The notes: generated by a model from the sequence alone, not told the origin. Positions 38,498-48,056 are shown, counted from the first letter of the stretch. The stretch is DNA of 64,000 bases from Bacillus sp. RO3 (GCF_012911895.1 NZ_JAAXCV010000030.1:62001-126000), one strand, 5' to 3'. A program made the numbers and translations.

Positions 38498-39310
38498 TCA
38501 TGCTTTCGGAATGTTCTTACCATAAAAGATTTCGTCCATTTCCATTTTTACTTTATCTGTGATTTCATCTTTTTCACTTTCATCCAGTACATCCTTTGTA
38601 TACCCAAATAAATAGTTGTTTAAATCGAACTCTTTCAATTTACATTTCGTATGGAAAATATTCTGCGGATACACATTGACATCAATCATGTCGTATTCAT
38701 CTTTAATTTCTTCTGGAATATAATTCTGAATGGAATTGATATCATGGTCGATAAATAATTTTTTCCCATTAATATCACGCGTAAATCCCCTCACCCGATA
38801 ATCCATGGTCATGATATCCGTGTCGAAGGAGTGAATAAGATAATTCAGTGCTTTCAGAGGAGAGATTTCCCCGCATGTCGAAACATCGATATCAGCCCTG
38901 AAAGTAGAGATCCCTTCATGTGGGTGATACTCAGGATACGTATGGACCGTAATATGGCTTTTATCCAGATGCATCGTAACGGCTGATGGTAATGGTCCGG
39001 GTGACTCATCAAAATGCTCGGTGGGAACTTCCACAATCGGCCCTTCTGAAACCAGGATCGTCACGCTTGCTCCCTGGGGCACATAGTCCTGCTTTGAAAC
39101 ATTCAATACATGGGCACCGATGATATCCGAAACATGTGTCAGTATCTTCGTTAACCTTTCTGCATTGTATTGCTCGTCAATATATTCGATATACGCCTCA
39201 CGCTCTTCCCGGGTCTTTGTATAGCAAATATCATACATATTAAAACTTAAAGATTTCGTCAAATTATTGAATTCATGTAATTGAATGCGTTCTTCATGTG
39301 ATAATTTCAT
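38498..39310 (-). CDS. speD: S-adenosylmethionine decarboxylase (SpeD type)
   Basis: The 270-residue protein resembles the larger E. coli-type SpeD and not the short B. subtilis SpeH (about 126 residues). The self-cleavage and pyruvoyl site is in [17 protein letters not shown], and [14 protein letters not shown] contains the conserved Cys. It makes decarboxylated SAM for spermidine synthesis. It is an isolated gene here; speE and speA/B are not in the window. The ATG follows a modest AGGGG site. Confidence 0.88.
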   Translation of the reverse strand: MKLSHEERIQLHEFNNLTKSLSFNMYDICYTKTREEREAYIEYIDEQYNAERLTKILTHVSDIIGAHVLNVSKQDYVPQGASVTILVSEGPIVEVPTEHFDESPGPLPSAVTMHLDKSHITVHTYPEYHPHEGISTFRADIDVSTCGEISPLKALNYLIHSFDTDIMTMDYRVRGFTRDINGKKLFIDHDINSIQNYIPEEIKDEYDMIDVNVYPQNIFHTKCKLKEFDLNNYLFGYTKDVLDESEKDEITDKVKMEMDEIFYGKNIPKA

Positions 39311-39501
39311 CGTGTATTTCCCCTTATATGTAAGTTTGTCTTCTGAACCTTATGCTATTATGTTACCCAGAGCCGTCCATACTAAAACAGCTTCCTTGGA
39401 TTGAAATTGGTTCAGGTTGGGTACTATCTAGTGGATAAGCATTTCTCTTTTTACAAATGCACCAAAATGGATACAATGGAAAGTAGAATGGGGTGTCATC
39501 A

Positions 39502-40635
39502 TTGAGACGATTATTTTTTATTATCCTATTGATTGGAATTGCCTATATATCCAAACCTGCTTGGGAAGAAAAAGTCCGTGCTACAGAATTCGAATCTGTA
39601 CTTTTAAAATTAGAGGAAATCAAAAACAGTCCTAAAGTTCAAGACACGTTTGATCGAATCTATAATGAAGTAACCCTTCTGCTTATTGAATTGGATGACT
39701 CATTCAGGGATCTGGAAACGCCATCTGATACATCAACTGAAGAGATTCCTAAAGAGAAGCCCCCTTTAAGTGTACCGACTGATCAAATGTTCTCTGTCCA
39801 TAATATTGAATTGGGCGATCCAAAAGAGGCGGTTGAGAAGGAACTCGGTGAAGCAATGAGAAAGACGACGAATGAATATGGGGGAGCATGGTATGCTTAT
39901 CATCAACAGTACCGTAATTTCCTTATGGTATCTTATGATGAAAATGATGCAGTGAATGGCCTTTATACAAATCAATCCCTCCTTTCTTCCTCATCAGGAA
40001 TAAAGATGGGAGTTTCCAAACAGGTGGTACAGGATGAGCTTGGAAAGCCATTGACCACTATCCGGAAAGGGTTAACCCTTTTCCAGCTCCAGAACAATGG
40101 AGAACAGGAAGTCTTTCAAGTGGATGGAAGCTATGTGACGGTGTTTTATGACAAGCACGAAGATGATACCGTCACCGCCATTCAAATTATCGATGAACGC
40201 CTGGAATCCCGAAAGAAGAATTTATATTCAGAGGGTAGTACCGAGTTAAAAGAAGGGTTTGAATTCCAGCTTTTCGACCTGACCAATGCAGCCCGCGTGG
40301 AAAAAGGGTTGGGGATCCTAGCCTGGGACGATCAAGTGAAGGATACTGCCAGGAAACACAGTATGGATATGGCTGAACAGGACTACTTCAGTCATACAAA
40401 TTTAAACGGGCAATCCCCCTTCGACCGCATGGAAGAAGATCAGATTGCTTTCCGTACAGCAGGGGAAAATCTAGCCTACGGTCAACTTAGTTCAATCTTT
40501 GCCCACGAGGGATTAATGAATTCAAAAGGTCACAGGGACAATATCCTCCAACCTCAATATGAGCAACTTGGTGTGGGAGTCGCATTTAACGAGAAAAATC
40601 AGCCATATTTCACAGAAAATTTCTTCAGCAATTAA
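39502..40635 (+). CDS. CAP-domain protein, secreted (YlbC-like)
   Basis: About 377 residues. A signal/anchor helix (RLFFIILLIGIAYIS) opens the protein, followed by a charged linker, a CAP-associated repeat domain (residues about 95-235: MFSVHNIELGDPKEAVEKELG and GIKMGVSKQVVQDELGKPL) and a C-terminal CAP/SCP domain (FDLTNAARVEKGLGILAWDD, ARKHSMDMAEQDYFSHTN, AGENLAYG, MNSKGHRDNILQPQYEQLGVGVAF). Layout matches B. subtilis YlbC/YkwD-type proteins. Start is uncertain: TTG 39502 with GGGGTG upstream is preferred over GTG 39493. Function of these Firmicute CAP proteins is unknown. Confidence 0.85.
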   Translation: MRRLFFIILLIGIAYISKPAWEEKVRATEFESVLLKLEEIKNSPKVQDTFDRIYNEVTLLLIELDDSFRDLETPSDTSTEEIPKEKPPLSVPTDQMFSVHNIELGDPKEAVEKELGEAMRKTTNEYGGAWYAYHQQYRNFLMVSYDENDAVNGLYTNQSLLSSSSGIKMGVSKQVVQDELGKPLTTIRKGLTLFQLQNNGEQEVFQVDGSYVTVFYDKHEDDTVTAIQIIDERLESRKKNLYSEGSTELKEGFEFQLFDLTNAARVEKGLGILAWDDQVKDTARKHSMDMAEQDYFSHTNLNGQSPFDRMEEDQIAFRTAGENLAYGQLSSIFAHEGLMNSKGHRDNILQPQYEQLGVGVAFNEKNQPYFTENFFSN

Positions 40636-40652
40636 AGCGAATCTATAAATAT

Positions 40653-40685
40653 GAAAAAGCAAGTGAGGTCTTCACTTGCTTTTTC
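40653..40685. terminator. Bidirectional terminator
   Basis: GAAAAAGCAAGTGA pairs with TCACTTGCTTTTTC around GGTC-like loop bases. It has A and T tracts on both sides and separates the convergent CAP gene and the DsbA-family gene. Confidence 0.92.
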
Positions 40686-40697
40686 ATTTATTAACCT

Positions 40698-41411
40698 TTA
40701 CTTCTCAGGGATGTCGCATCCATTTTCATCACATGCCATACCATCCGTCCCAAGTTGCTGAAGGGATGAAGATTCATTTTCCTCTTCCCATACTTTTTGG
40801 ATGGAATTTAAGAAAACGTCCTTAGGTTGAGCACCTGAAATCGCATATTTCCGATTGATCACAAAGAAAGGAACACCTTGCACACCAATTTGTCTCGCTT
40901 CTTCCTCATCGGATCGGACATCCTGGGAGAAATCACTTCCTTCAAGTACTGCTTTTGACTCTTCCCCGTCCAGACCAGCTTGTTTCGCTATCTCCACCAG
41001 GGTTTCCTTGTCACCTATATGCTTTGAAAGAGTAAAATGAGCGTGTAGCAGCAATTCGGTAAGCTTTTCCCCTTTTCCTTTTGTTTCCGCGTACTTTGTC
41101 AGGCGGTGAGAATCAAAGGTGTTTGTCGGTATACTGGTATCAAAGCGAAAATCGAGACCAACCGCTGCTGCTTGCTGCGTCATGCTATCAGTCATATTTT
41201 GGGCTTGTTCAAGGGAAGTTCTGTACTTCTTTGACAGAAGTTCCTGGATACTCATGTCCGTATCAACAGGCGCACTTGGGTCCAGTTCGAAGCTTCTAAA
41301 CTCAATCTCCACTTGATCACGTTGATGAAATTGCTCCAGTGCTTCCTCTAAACGGCGTTTTCCTATATAACAAAATGGACATACATAATCTGACCAAACT
41401 TCAATCTTCAT
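40698..41411 (-). CDS. DsbA-family oxidoreductase (FrnE-like)
   Basis: About 237 residues. The thioredoxin-fold active site is WSDYVCPFCYIGKRRLEEAL (Cys-Pro-Phe-Cys) at the N terminus, with a helical insert and the cis-Pro region GVQGVPFFVINRKYAISGAQP. This is the FrnE/2-hydroxychromene isomerase-like subgroup of cytosolic DsbA proteins. I chose ATG 41411, with GAGGTG six bases upstream. The tail has two further cysteines (ACDENGCDI). Probably a cytosolic disulfide isomerase or reductase; the substrate is unknown. Confidence 0.87.
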   Translation of the reverse strand: MKIEVWSDYVCPFCYIGKRRLEEALEQFHQRDQVEIEFRSFELDPSAPVDTDMSIQELLSKKYRTSLEQAQNMTDSMTQQAAAVGLDFRFDTSIPTNTFDSHRLTKYAETKGKGEKLTELLLHAHFTLSKHIGDKETLVEIAKQAGLDGEESKAVLEGSDFSQDVRSDEEEARQIGVQGVPFFVINRKYAISGAQPKDVFLNSIQKVWEEENESSSLQQLGTDGMACDENGCDIPEK

Positions 41412-41494
41412 CAATCGCACCTCTTTTACATTATTCACTCGTTAACGATCGTACCATAAATCCACTCATCTTCCATATGATTTGCTCAAGGGAA

Positions 41495-44077
41495 TCAGGA
41501 ATGAGGCGGGTTCCTTCTTGTTCTTCTTTTCACCCTTGTCCGGTGGCATCGGTCACAAATGGGAAATCCAAAGCCAGGAGGCAAATTCTTTCGACATTGT
41601 TTACATGTCTGGGTCATGGAGGTGACCTCTGTTCTTAGGCTTTCATGTACTCCATCGGCGATTTCGCTTCGAATCCGCTCCCAATAATAAGCTTCTGTTT
41701 GTCTTCCCATGCGATAGAGGAATAAGAGATGCAGTCCCACAGCCTTATAGGAAACCTCTTTTTCTTCAAGGTTTCTGCTTTTTACAGGGGGATCAGGTAG
41801 TTCTTCTCTGTTTACAATGGCATACATACTCTCTAACCACTGCTCGGTTAGCTCAGGCTCTTTTTTGGAAAAAGGAAGATGTAAAAATCCGTACAGATCA
41901 TTTAACGTAAGCTTAGCCTCAATATCGGTGCCGCGGATTAATTCATACAGCTCCTTTTCTTCCAACAGGGCCGCTTTCTCTGTTCCATAAGGACTTTCGA
42001 ATTTCTCCCAAAAATTAAAAAACATGTCCAGGTCATGATAATATCGCTGAAAACGTTCAAATACACCACTTGTCGGGGCGATGGCAAACGTTTGAAGAGA
42101 AGGGTCCTGCAGATTTAACAGATGTTTCATGACTTTAATATCCTTCGTAAAAGCCACTTTTCCTTCATTATATATTCCTTTTCTGCCTGCACGGCCTGCA
42201 ATCTGCTTTACTTCCTGTGATGTCAGTCTTCTCCTTCTCGTTCCGTCAAATTTATCTGTTTCAAGAAACACAATTCTTCGGATCGGCAGATTTAAACCCA
42301 TTCCGATTGCATCTGTAGCTACAATCATATTGGTCTTCCCTTGAATGAATTGCATCATCTGCTTCTTCCTGGTCTCAGGTGGCATACTTCCATAGATCAT
42401 GCTTACTTTGTGACCGTTATTCTGTAATCTTGAAGCCGTATCCAGGACCTTCTTACGTGAAAAGCAAACGAGTGCATCTCCTTTTTTGGCATGCCTGAGT
42501 TGAAATTCTTTCGATTCAACTTGAAGGGGGATATCCCTCTTATAATTATGGACCTGAACGTTTCCTTCTCCCAATAACTCCATCAGCAGGTCACGGACAT
42601 TTTCACTCCCGATGATATGTACTTCTTTCGCCCTTGCTTTTGTAATGGCCCGGTACCAGGAGAAGCCTCTGTCCTGATCGGCCAGCATTTGAGCTTCGTC
42701 AATCACAATCACTTCATACTCGTGTTTTTCATAGAACATCTCAACGGTAGAAGACACATGTTTCGCTCCGGCAACTTCTTTTTCCTCTTCTCCGGTTTTC
42801 AGATGACAAGGTACTCCCTCTGCATTTAATGTGTCAAATATCTCCAGAGCCAGAAGCCTGAGTGGTGCCAGATACATCCCGGTGGCGGCTTCCTTCATCC
42901 TGCTGATGGCGCGATGGGTTTTGCCTGTATTGGTTTCGCCGATATGGAGGATATACTTGATATCTCCACGAAACGAAGGACTATACTCCCGTCCAAAAAT
43001 ATCTTCCATCATCCTCTGTTCTTCTTCTTCCTTCCGCTTTAATTCAGCTAACTCAGCAGCCTTTTTCTTCTCCCGTTCTTCTAGATCCCTTTTGTAGATG
43101 GTAACGTGTGTCTTTTCATCAAATGGCTTTTCGGCAAGTTCAAAAAGATCCGCAACATCTTCATTTTGTATTTTGGTGAAGAAAGCTGTTTTCAGAGTCA
43201 GGAGTGTGTGATGACTCAGCCTGCTTAAGCGCTCCTCTGATAAGGGTTGTCCGAATACAGTGACGTAATCGGACGATAATCGTTCCGGTATTTGATTTAG
43301 TAATGAACGATAAACAATTTGTTCTAAATGGTAGTAGACAAACCTCTCATAGGGATAAAGAAAGGTTTCATATTCCCATACAGGACCGTCCCAGTGCTCA
43401 CTCTTCTTATGTATGGAACCGGTATATTCCTTAAGAAAACCAGAAACAGTTGTAAAGGATTCTCTTGTAAATTTTCCTTCTGCTTCTAATTTCTCTTCCA
43501 ACATATATGGTTCTGTTTGACCATACTTTGTTTTCGTCGTCATATCATGTACGATTTTCTTCGAAAATAGATAGCGCAGCTCCACATACCACTGGAGCTC
43601 ATGTTCTTCCAGCTCCTTGTTTATAAAGGCAAGAATATCTTTCCGGATTTCTTTTTGAAGGGCAGCCTGTTTTTTTTCTTCGTTTCTTTTCAGATAATTT
43701 TCCCTAACCCGTTTATGGCGTTCTTCCCAATCCCGGTCTGAAGGTTGATTTTCGTTAAGCCAATTTAGTATGTGGAACGGCTCATAATCTCTTATCTCGT
43801 TACGGAACAACTTATTAATCCATTTTTTGTCTGTTCCTTCGATATCGTAGCCTCTCTTTCTTAAGAAAGCCTTCTTATGGCTTCGAAGAACATCGTTCGT
43901 GACTTTGTTAAGCCAGATATTCGTCCAGATTTGATGAAAGAATGCGCTTCTTTCTGAAACATACTCATGAAAAGAAGGACAGTCGTCTCTTTTCTCTAAG
44001 AAACTGGTTATATCATCTTCTATTTTTTGTTTGGTTTCCTCTATTGCTTCTTCTTGAAGCAGGTGAAGATTTTGCAT
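41495..44077 (-). CDS. Suv3-like DExH RNA helicase
   Basis: The 860-residue protein has a long basic/acidic N-terminal region (about 370 residues, partly coiled coil around the EEREKKKAAELAELKRKEEE stretch), then helicase motifs: I HIGETNTGKTHRAI, Ia YLAPLRLLALEIFD, II VIDEAQML, III-like IIGSE, V TDAIGMGLNLPIRRIVF and VI QIAGRAGRKG. The helicase core resembles mitochondrial Suv3. The C terminus has a four-cysteine zinc-binding tail (CKQC...CDRC) and a basic end. AAGGGG precedes the ATG. It probably unwinds structured RNA, perhaps with an exoribonuclease; this is inference. Confidence 0.82.
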   Translation of the reverse strand: MQNLHLLQEEAIEETKQKIEDDITSFLEKRDDCPSFHEYVSERSAFFHQIWTNIWLNKVTNDVLRSHKKAFLRKRGYDIEGTDKKWINKLFRNEIRDYEPFHILNWLNENQPSDRDWEERHKRVRENYLKRNEEKKQAALQKEIRKDILAFINKELEEHELQWYVELRYLFSKKIVHDMTTKTKYGQTEPYMLEEKLEAEGKFTRESFTTVSGFLKEYTGSIHKKSEHWDGPVWEYETFLYPYERFVYYHLEQIVYRSLLNQIPERLSSDYVTVFGQPLSEERLSRLSHHTLLTLKTAFFTKIQNEDVADLFELAEKPFDEKTHVTIYKRDLEEREKKKAAELAELKRKEEEEQRMMEDIFGREYSPSFRGDIKYILHIGETNTGKTHRAISRMKEAATGMYLAPLRLLALEIFDTLNAEGVPCHLKTGEEEKEVAGAKHVSSTVEMFYEKHEYEVIVIDEAQMLADQDRGFSWYRAITKARAKEVHIIGSENVRDLLMELLGEGNVQVHNYKRDIPLQVESKEFQLRHAKKGDALVCFSRKKVLDTASRLQNNGHKVSMIYGSMPPETRKKQMMQFIQGKTNMIVATDAIGMGLNLPIRRIVFLETDKFDGTRRRRLTSQEVKQIAGRAGRKGIYNEGKVAFTKDIKVMKHLLNLQDPSLQTFAIAPTSGVFERFQRYYHDLDMFFNFWEKFESPYGTEKAALLEEKELYELIRGTDIEAKLTLNDLYGFLHLPFSKKEPELTEQWLESMYAIVNREELPDPPVKSRNLEEKEVSYKAVGLHLLFLYRMGRQTEAYYWERIRSEIADGVHESLRTEVTSMTQTCKQCRKNLPPGFGFPICDRCHRTRVKRRTRRNPPHS

Positions 44078-44224
44078 GGTAAGACCCCTTTAACCGTTTA
44101 GGCGATTTATACTTTGTACTCTATAGTGTATGTATCTTTACTTAAACTAACAATTCAGTTGCTTACAAATAGTTCATTATAGCATATTTAGCTGGCATGA
44201 ATGACTGATGAATCGAAACTAAAG

Positions 44225-44258
44225 CCGGCATGCCATCAAGATGAAATGGGCATGCCGG
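44225..44258 (-). terminator. Terminator after the SRPBCC gene
   Basis: CCGGCATGCC and GGCATGCCGG form a 10-bp perfect stem; the minus-strand tail is CTTTAGTTT, a weak T tract. It abuts the stop at 44259. Confidence 0.75.
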
Positions 44259-44708
44259 TTATTTGTTGTTTCTCTGTATTGCATCAGCAACTGCTTCAGT
44301 CAATTCCTTTGTAAGATTATGAATCATTTTATCAAATAGTGATTCCAAGAAGCCTGCCAGGACACTTGTGGATTGAATCTTTAAATATCCCGTCATATCA
44401 GTGGTGGTGTTGCTTATTTTTTCTGCTTTAAAATACCCTTCACCCGTCAGTGTTTGATTCACACCCTTTAACTTGAATTTCACTTGAACCGGTTCCATCC
44501 ATTCTGTAATCTCAACTTGAACATGTACCTTTTTTTTCACAACTCCATAATGAGCATTGAATTTCCACACTGATTGAGAAACTGAAAGGATTGTATGCTC
44601 AATATATCCAGGCACAAGATGAGCCCATGCATTCAGATCCCTGACGAATTCCCATACACGTGACTGGGGCGTATGAACACTTATTTGGTGTATTCCTATT
44701 CCATTCAT
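44259..44708 (-). CDS. SRPBCC / CoxG-like protein
   Basis: The 149-residue product has the START-like (SRPBCC) pattern, with IHQISVHTPQSRVWEFVRDLNAWAHLVPGY at the N terminus, beta strands in the middle and a long C-terminal helix. It is of the CoxG/polyketide cyclase-like type. No catalytic residues are obvious; such proteins bind hydrophobic ligands or help assemble enzymes. No cox genes are nearby. A monocistronic gene with its own terminator. Confidence 0.75.
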   Translation of the reverse strand: MNGIGIHQISVHTPQSRVWEFVRDLNAWAHLVPGYIEHTILSVSQSVWKFNAHYGVVKKKVHVQVEITEWMEPVQVKFKLKGVNQTLTGEGYFKAEKISNTTTDMTGYLKIQSTSVLAGFLESLFDKMIHNLTKELTEAVADAIQRNNK

Positions 44709-44790
44709 CCTAACTCTCCTTCTTACGTGTCATCCGTGAATAGTATGAAAAGCGGCAGACGATTATGACTGTAGTGAATAGATAAGAGAA

Positions 44791-44813
44791 GAGGCTTCAC
44801 TTTGAAGCCTCTC
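44791..44813 (-). terminator. Terminator after the HAD hydrolase
   Basis: GAGGCTTCA and TGAAGCCTC form a 9-bp hairpin next to the stop at 44818; the minus-strand tail TTCTCTTATC is only partly T-rich. Confidence 0.6.
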
Positions 44814-44817
44814 TAAA

Positions 44818-45606
44818 TCAACCCATGTCATTTACAATTCCAAGAACTTCATGAAGCTCGGTAATCTCATAATCAGGGACAATTTCTTTAGAATTTTCCA
44901 TGCGGCGGTTGATCCATACGGTTTTTATCCCGAGACTAGAAGCCCCAAGAATGTCTGTATGTAAATTATCACCTACCATGATGACCTCATCCCTTTCAAG
45001 ATTCAGCCTTTCTAATGCATGGTGAAACATGGCCGCATCAGGCTTCCCTTTTCCAATATCACCTGAAATGATAATTTCTTCAAAGAAAGGGACGAGTTCC
45101 GGGGTCTTATCAAGTTTTGTCCTTTGTAAATGCGGTGACCCATTCGTCAAGAGCAATAGTTTAAATTTCCCTTTCACTTCATTTAATACTTGAAACGTAT
45201 CTTCATACACAAAAGGTCTCTCTCTCCTTTCTTTGCGAAACCTTTCTGATAATTCTTCTCCAAGCTTTTCATTTATGATATTCAATGATTGCAATCCATC
45301 GGTCCAAGCCTTTTTCCGATAAGCAGGGACGATTTCTTTCATCAAACGGAATCCCTCATCATGCTCATCTAAAAAGTCCCCCCATAATCCCTCAAATGGA
45401 TTAATCCCAATATTCCGGGTAAACTCATAAGTATCATAATTCGCATACAGCTTTCTCGCATTCTCCCTGACACTTTGCTCTAAAGCCCCCGGGTCAACTC
45501 CGACTTTCGTTTCAGCATAATGGCAGGTTACTTTAAAAGCTTCTTCAATACTTTTTGAGTCCCATAATAACGTATCATCCAGATCAAACATAATGGCCTT
45601 TATCAT
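44818..45606 (-). CDS. HAD-superfamily hydrolase (YsaA-like)
   Basis: About 262 residues. The four HAD motifs are visible: FDLDDTLLW (I, with both Asp), LLLTNGSP (II), KGKPDAAMF (III Lys) and MVGDNLHTDILGASSLG (IV). The cap is of the helical C1 type. It resembles B. subtilis YsaA in length. I chose ATG 45606, with AGGGAG eight bases upstream; a GTG at 45615 overlaps that site. The physiological phosphate ester is unknown. Confidence 0.83.
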   Translation of the reverse strand: MIKAIMFDLDDTLLWDSKSIEEAFKVTCHYAETKVGVDPGALEQSVRENARKLYANYDTYEFTRNIGINPFEGLWGDFLDEHDEGFRLMKEIVPAYRKKAWTDGLQSLNIINEKLGEELSERFRKERRERPFVYEDTFQVLNEVKGKFKLLLLTNGSPHLQRTKLDKTPELVPFFEEIIISGDIGKGKPDAAMFHHALERLNLERDEVIMVGDNLHTDILGASSLGIKTVWINRRMENSKEIVPDYEITELHEVLGIVNDMG

Positions 45607-45761
45607 ATCTATCACTCCCTATTCTAAATGGTTAAACTTATCTATTAGATTACTAGCTATGTAGAATATAGTAAACAGCAGGTGAAATTAATTTTCCCGC
45701 GTTATTTTCATCCCATTTAGGGAATATAACTAAAAACAAAGTATATTGAGGTGAAAGTGAC

Positions 45762-46058
45762 ATGTGGGTGGTTTATGCTAGTATTGCGTTAATGGTGATT
45801 GCTTTGGTCATGCTGGGGACAGCACTCATGAAGACAGTCAAGACAACGAGACCCGTCATAAATGAAATGAATCAAACGGTGGGTCGAATTCAAGCCGGTA
45901 TGGATAAAATGACAGCGGAAGCAAATCAGTTACAAGAAACTCAGGGAGAAATTCAGGAAGATATAGAAAACAAAAAGACCACGATCAACCACGCAGTTGA
46001 AGAAGCGAAACGGACTCCAGAAGTACTGAAGGGGTTCATTTATAGTATGAAAAAATAA
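45762..46058 (+). CDS. Small membrane-anchored coiled-coil protein
   Basis: The 98-residue product has one N-terminal transmembrane helix (VYASIALMVIALVMLGTALM) and then a long helix rich in Gln, Glu and Lys that should form a coiled coil (MNQTVGRIQAGMDKMTAEAN). This is like DUF948/YtxG-type general stress proteins, but the match is only structural. GAGGTGAAAG gives a good ribosome site. A terminator follows. Confidence 0.7.
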   Translation: MWVVYASIALMVIALVMLGTALMKTVKTTRPVINEMNQTVGRIQAGMDKMTAEANQLQETQGEIQEDIENKKTTINHAVEEAKRTPEVLKGFIYSMKK

Positions 46059-46064
46059 TACCAC

Positions 46065-46095
46065 ATCACCTTGCATTATAGTGGGGTGATTTTTT
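46065..46095 (+). terminator. Terminator after the coiled-coil gene
   Basis: ATCACC (46065-46070) pairs with GGTGAT (46085-46090) and is followed by TTTTTT. Confidence 0.75.
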
Positions 46096-46203
46096 CACCA
46101 CCTAATAGTTTACATAATATTGTTATGGTTTATTAATAGACCCCTTCCTCCTCCGCATCTAACATGATACAATCGATTGGACTAGTCATGAGGAGGAGTC
46201 TGT

Positions 46204-46854
46204 ATGAAAAGATGGGCATTTGTTTCTGATTTTGACGGGACGATTTCTAAAAAGGATTTTTATCATCTGGTATTGGAGAAATACTTTGCAGAGGGACAAG
46301 AATTATTCAAACAATGGAAAGCTGGAGACCTAAAGGATATCGATTTCTTACGGAGTGTTTTCACATCCATACACCAAGACGAGAAACAAATCATCGAAGA
46401 CATCCATTCTCTCGAAATTGATGGACACGTCCCTTCCTTCATCCGTAAAGTTCAGGAGCAAGGTGGAGACTTTTACATTTTGAGTGCAGGGACAGATTAC
46501 TATATTCATCATATCCTGCAGCAGCATGGAATCAAGGATGTTAAAGTGTATTCTAATCAAGGCTATTATAAGGAGAAGAATGTTCACTTGAATATTGATC
46601 CTCATCATCCACATCACTCTGAAAGATATGGGATAGACAAATCAAAGGTTCTTACCGATCTTAAACAGGAATATGAAACGATTTATTTTGCAGGAGATAG
46701 TGAACCCGACAGTCATCCTGCATTAGTGGCAGATGTCACATTTGCAATGAAAGCACTTCAGTCAATTTTGTCAGAGAAAGATATTCCTTTTGTTAAAGTT
46801 CATGATTTCACAGACATTGATGTGTACCTTACAAGGTATGGCGTTCTGAACTAA
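46204..46854 (+). CDS. HAD-IB phosphatase, MtnX-like
   Basis: The 216-residue HAD phosphatase has FVSDFDGTISKKDFY (motif I), a helical cap, ILSAGTDYYIHHIL (II) and FAGDSEPDSHPALVADVTFA (IV). This pattern is that of MtnX (2-hydroxy-3-keto-5-methylthiopentenyl-1-phosphate phosphatase) and related Bacillus proteins. The methionine salvage genes that usually accompany mtnX are absent, so the exact substrate is open. AGGAGGAG precedes the ATG. A histidine-rich loop (DPHHPHHSERYG) is present in the middle. Confidence 0.78.
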   Translation: MKRWAFVSDFDGTISKKDFYHLVLEKYFAEGQELFKQWKAGDLKDIDFLRSVFTSIHQDEKQIIEDIHSLEIDGHVPSFIRKVQEQGGDFYILSAGTDYYIHHILQQHGIKDVKVYSNQGYYKEKNVHLNIDPHHPHHSERYGIDKSKVLTDLKQEYETIYFAGDSEPDSHPALVADVTFAMKALQSILSEKDIPFVKVHDFTDIDVYLTRYGVLN

Positions 46855-46860
46855 TTCATT

Positions 46861-46890
46861 TTGCAAAATAGGATTCATCCGTGTTACACT
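46861..46890 (+). promoter_or_regulatory. Predicted promoter of a small RNA
   Basis: TTGCAA (46861-46866) and TACACT (46885-46890) are separated by 18 bp, seven bases after the end of the preceding gene. Transcription would start at or near 46897. Confidence 0.5.
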
Positions 46891-46896
46891 ATAACT

Positions 46897-47003
46897 GCCC
46901 CTCCCGAACATTCGCTTGTTGCGGGACACTTAACCATGTACGGACGGGAGGGGCCTCGATACATAATCAACAAACCGGATCTCCTTGAGATCCGGTCTTT
47001 TTA
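46897..47003 (+). ncRNA. Candidate structured small RNA, about 107 nt
   Basis: GCCCCTCCCG (46897-46906) pairs perfectly with CGGGAGGGGC (46945-46954), enclosing a 38-nt region with a small AACA/TGTT hairpin and CGGGACACTTAACC. A second hairpin (ACCGGATCTC/GAGATCCGGT, 46974-46996) with CTTTTTAAT ends the unit as an intrinsic terminator. A promoter lies directly ahead. No open frame with a ribosome site fits. I do not recognise the RNA family. Confidence 0.55.
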
Positions 47004-47352
47004 ATGACCTCAACAGCATTTGGGCATATAAAAGCCAGCCCCCGATTGGGAACTGGCTTGAGATACTGCTATTAGGAGCCACATTTGCCGTAATGAGATA
47101 TAAGAAAGTTTTAAACCACCACTCCTCAAAGTGGGTGTTTGCAGAAGGTTTCCTGTCGTCCTCATGTCGTGGAGGCTTGACATTCCAACTTCGATGTAAA
47201 ACTCCCTATTACAGTTTAAAGGTTAAAACTTCGTTATGATTACGTACAACGCAGCCTGTATTAATATATTACAATATCGTCAAAGTCATTTCAACTATTG
47301 TTTTTGCTTGATCATGATCTTTTGACTGGAAATAAGGTCCGTCCCTCTTCCC
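47004..47352. other. Gene-free stretch with hairpins
   Basis: No gene is visible. Two hairpins stand out: AAGCCAG (47032-47038)/CTGGCTT (47053-47059) enclosing a C/G-rich pair, and an imperfect CCACCACT/AGTGGGTG near 47117-47138. The layout recalls the ends of IS200/IS605-type elements, but no transposase remnant could be shown. Confidence 0.3.
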
Positions 47353-47790
47353 TTAAGCGTCGAAAACTTCTACCTTCTCCATTACGTCGCCGTTTCGCAT
47401 TGACTTAGCGATGTCGATTCCCGACGTCACTTTACCGAATACTGTATGAACACCGTTTAGGTGAGGCTGTGGCTCATGCACGATGAAGAATTGGCTTCCT
47501 CCGGTATCTTTCCCCGCATGTGCCATTGAAAGTGAACCTTCTTCATGTTTATGCGGATTCCCTTCTGTTTCACACTTAATCGTGTATCCAGGTCCACCCA
47601 TTCCGTTTCCATTAGGGCATCCGCCTTGACTTACGAAACCAGGGATGACACGATGGAAACTTAAACCGTTGTAGAACCCTTCGTTTGCTAATTTTTCAAA
47701 ATTCGCTACTGTTCCTGGTGCTTCGTTAGGAAATAAATCAAATTCGATTTTTTCACCTGTCTGAAATTGTATGTATCCTTTTTTCGTCAT
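47353..47790 (-). CDS. ppiB: Peptidyl-prolyl cis-trans isomerase B
   Basis: About 145 residues of a compact cyclophilin. The active-site segments [62 protein letters not shown] match B. subtilis PpiB almost word for word. I chose ATG 47790, with AAGGAGC ten bases upstream; the frame remains open 45 bases further. It is a cytosolic folding helper and is transcribed alone. Confidence 0.96.
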   Translation of the reverse strand: MTKKGYIQFQTGEKIEFDLFPNEAPGTVANFEKLANEGFYNGLSFHRVIPGFVSQGGCPNGNGMGGPGYTIKCETEGNPHKHEEGSLSMAHAGKDTGGSQFFIVHEPQPHLNGVHTVFGKVTSGIDIAKSMRNGDVMEKVEVFDA

Positions 47791-48056
47791 TACTAACAGC
47801 TCCTTTTTATTATAGGTCAAACAATATAATATCATTGAAAAATTCTTATGTCACTTTAAAGGTATGATTTTCAAACAGAATATCGACTAGAAATGTTGAA
47901 CCCCTCATTATCCTTTCCCTTCATCGCTCACTATGATAACTAGACAATTAACCTATACCATCACTTTCACTCATTTTTAATACAGGCTGTCATGAAACAC
48001 TACCTGCTTCGAATAAGCTATAAGGAAGTCATATTTTTATTATAGGGGTGAAGTGT

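Noticed and set aside
46985..47239. An 84-codon plus-strand frame after the candidate RNA
   Set aside because: No ribosome site, starts inside the terminator hairpin, and no protein-like pattern.
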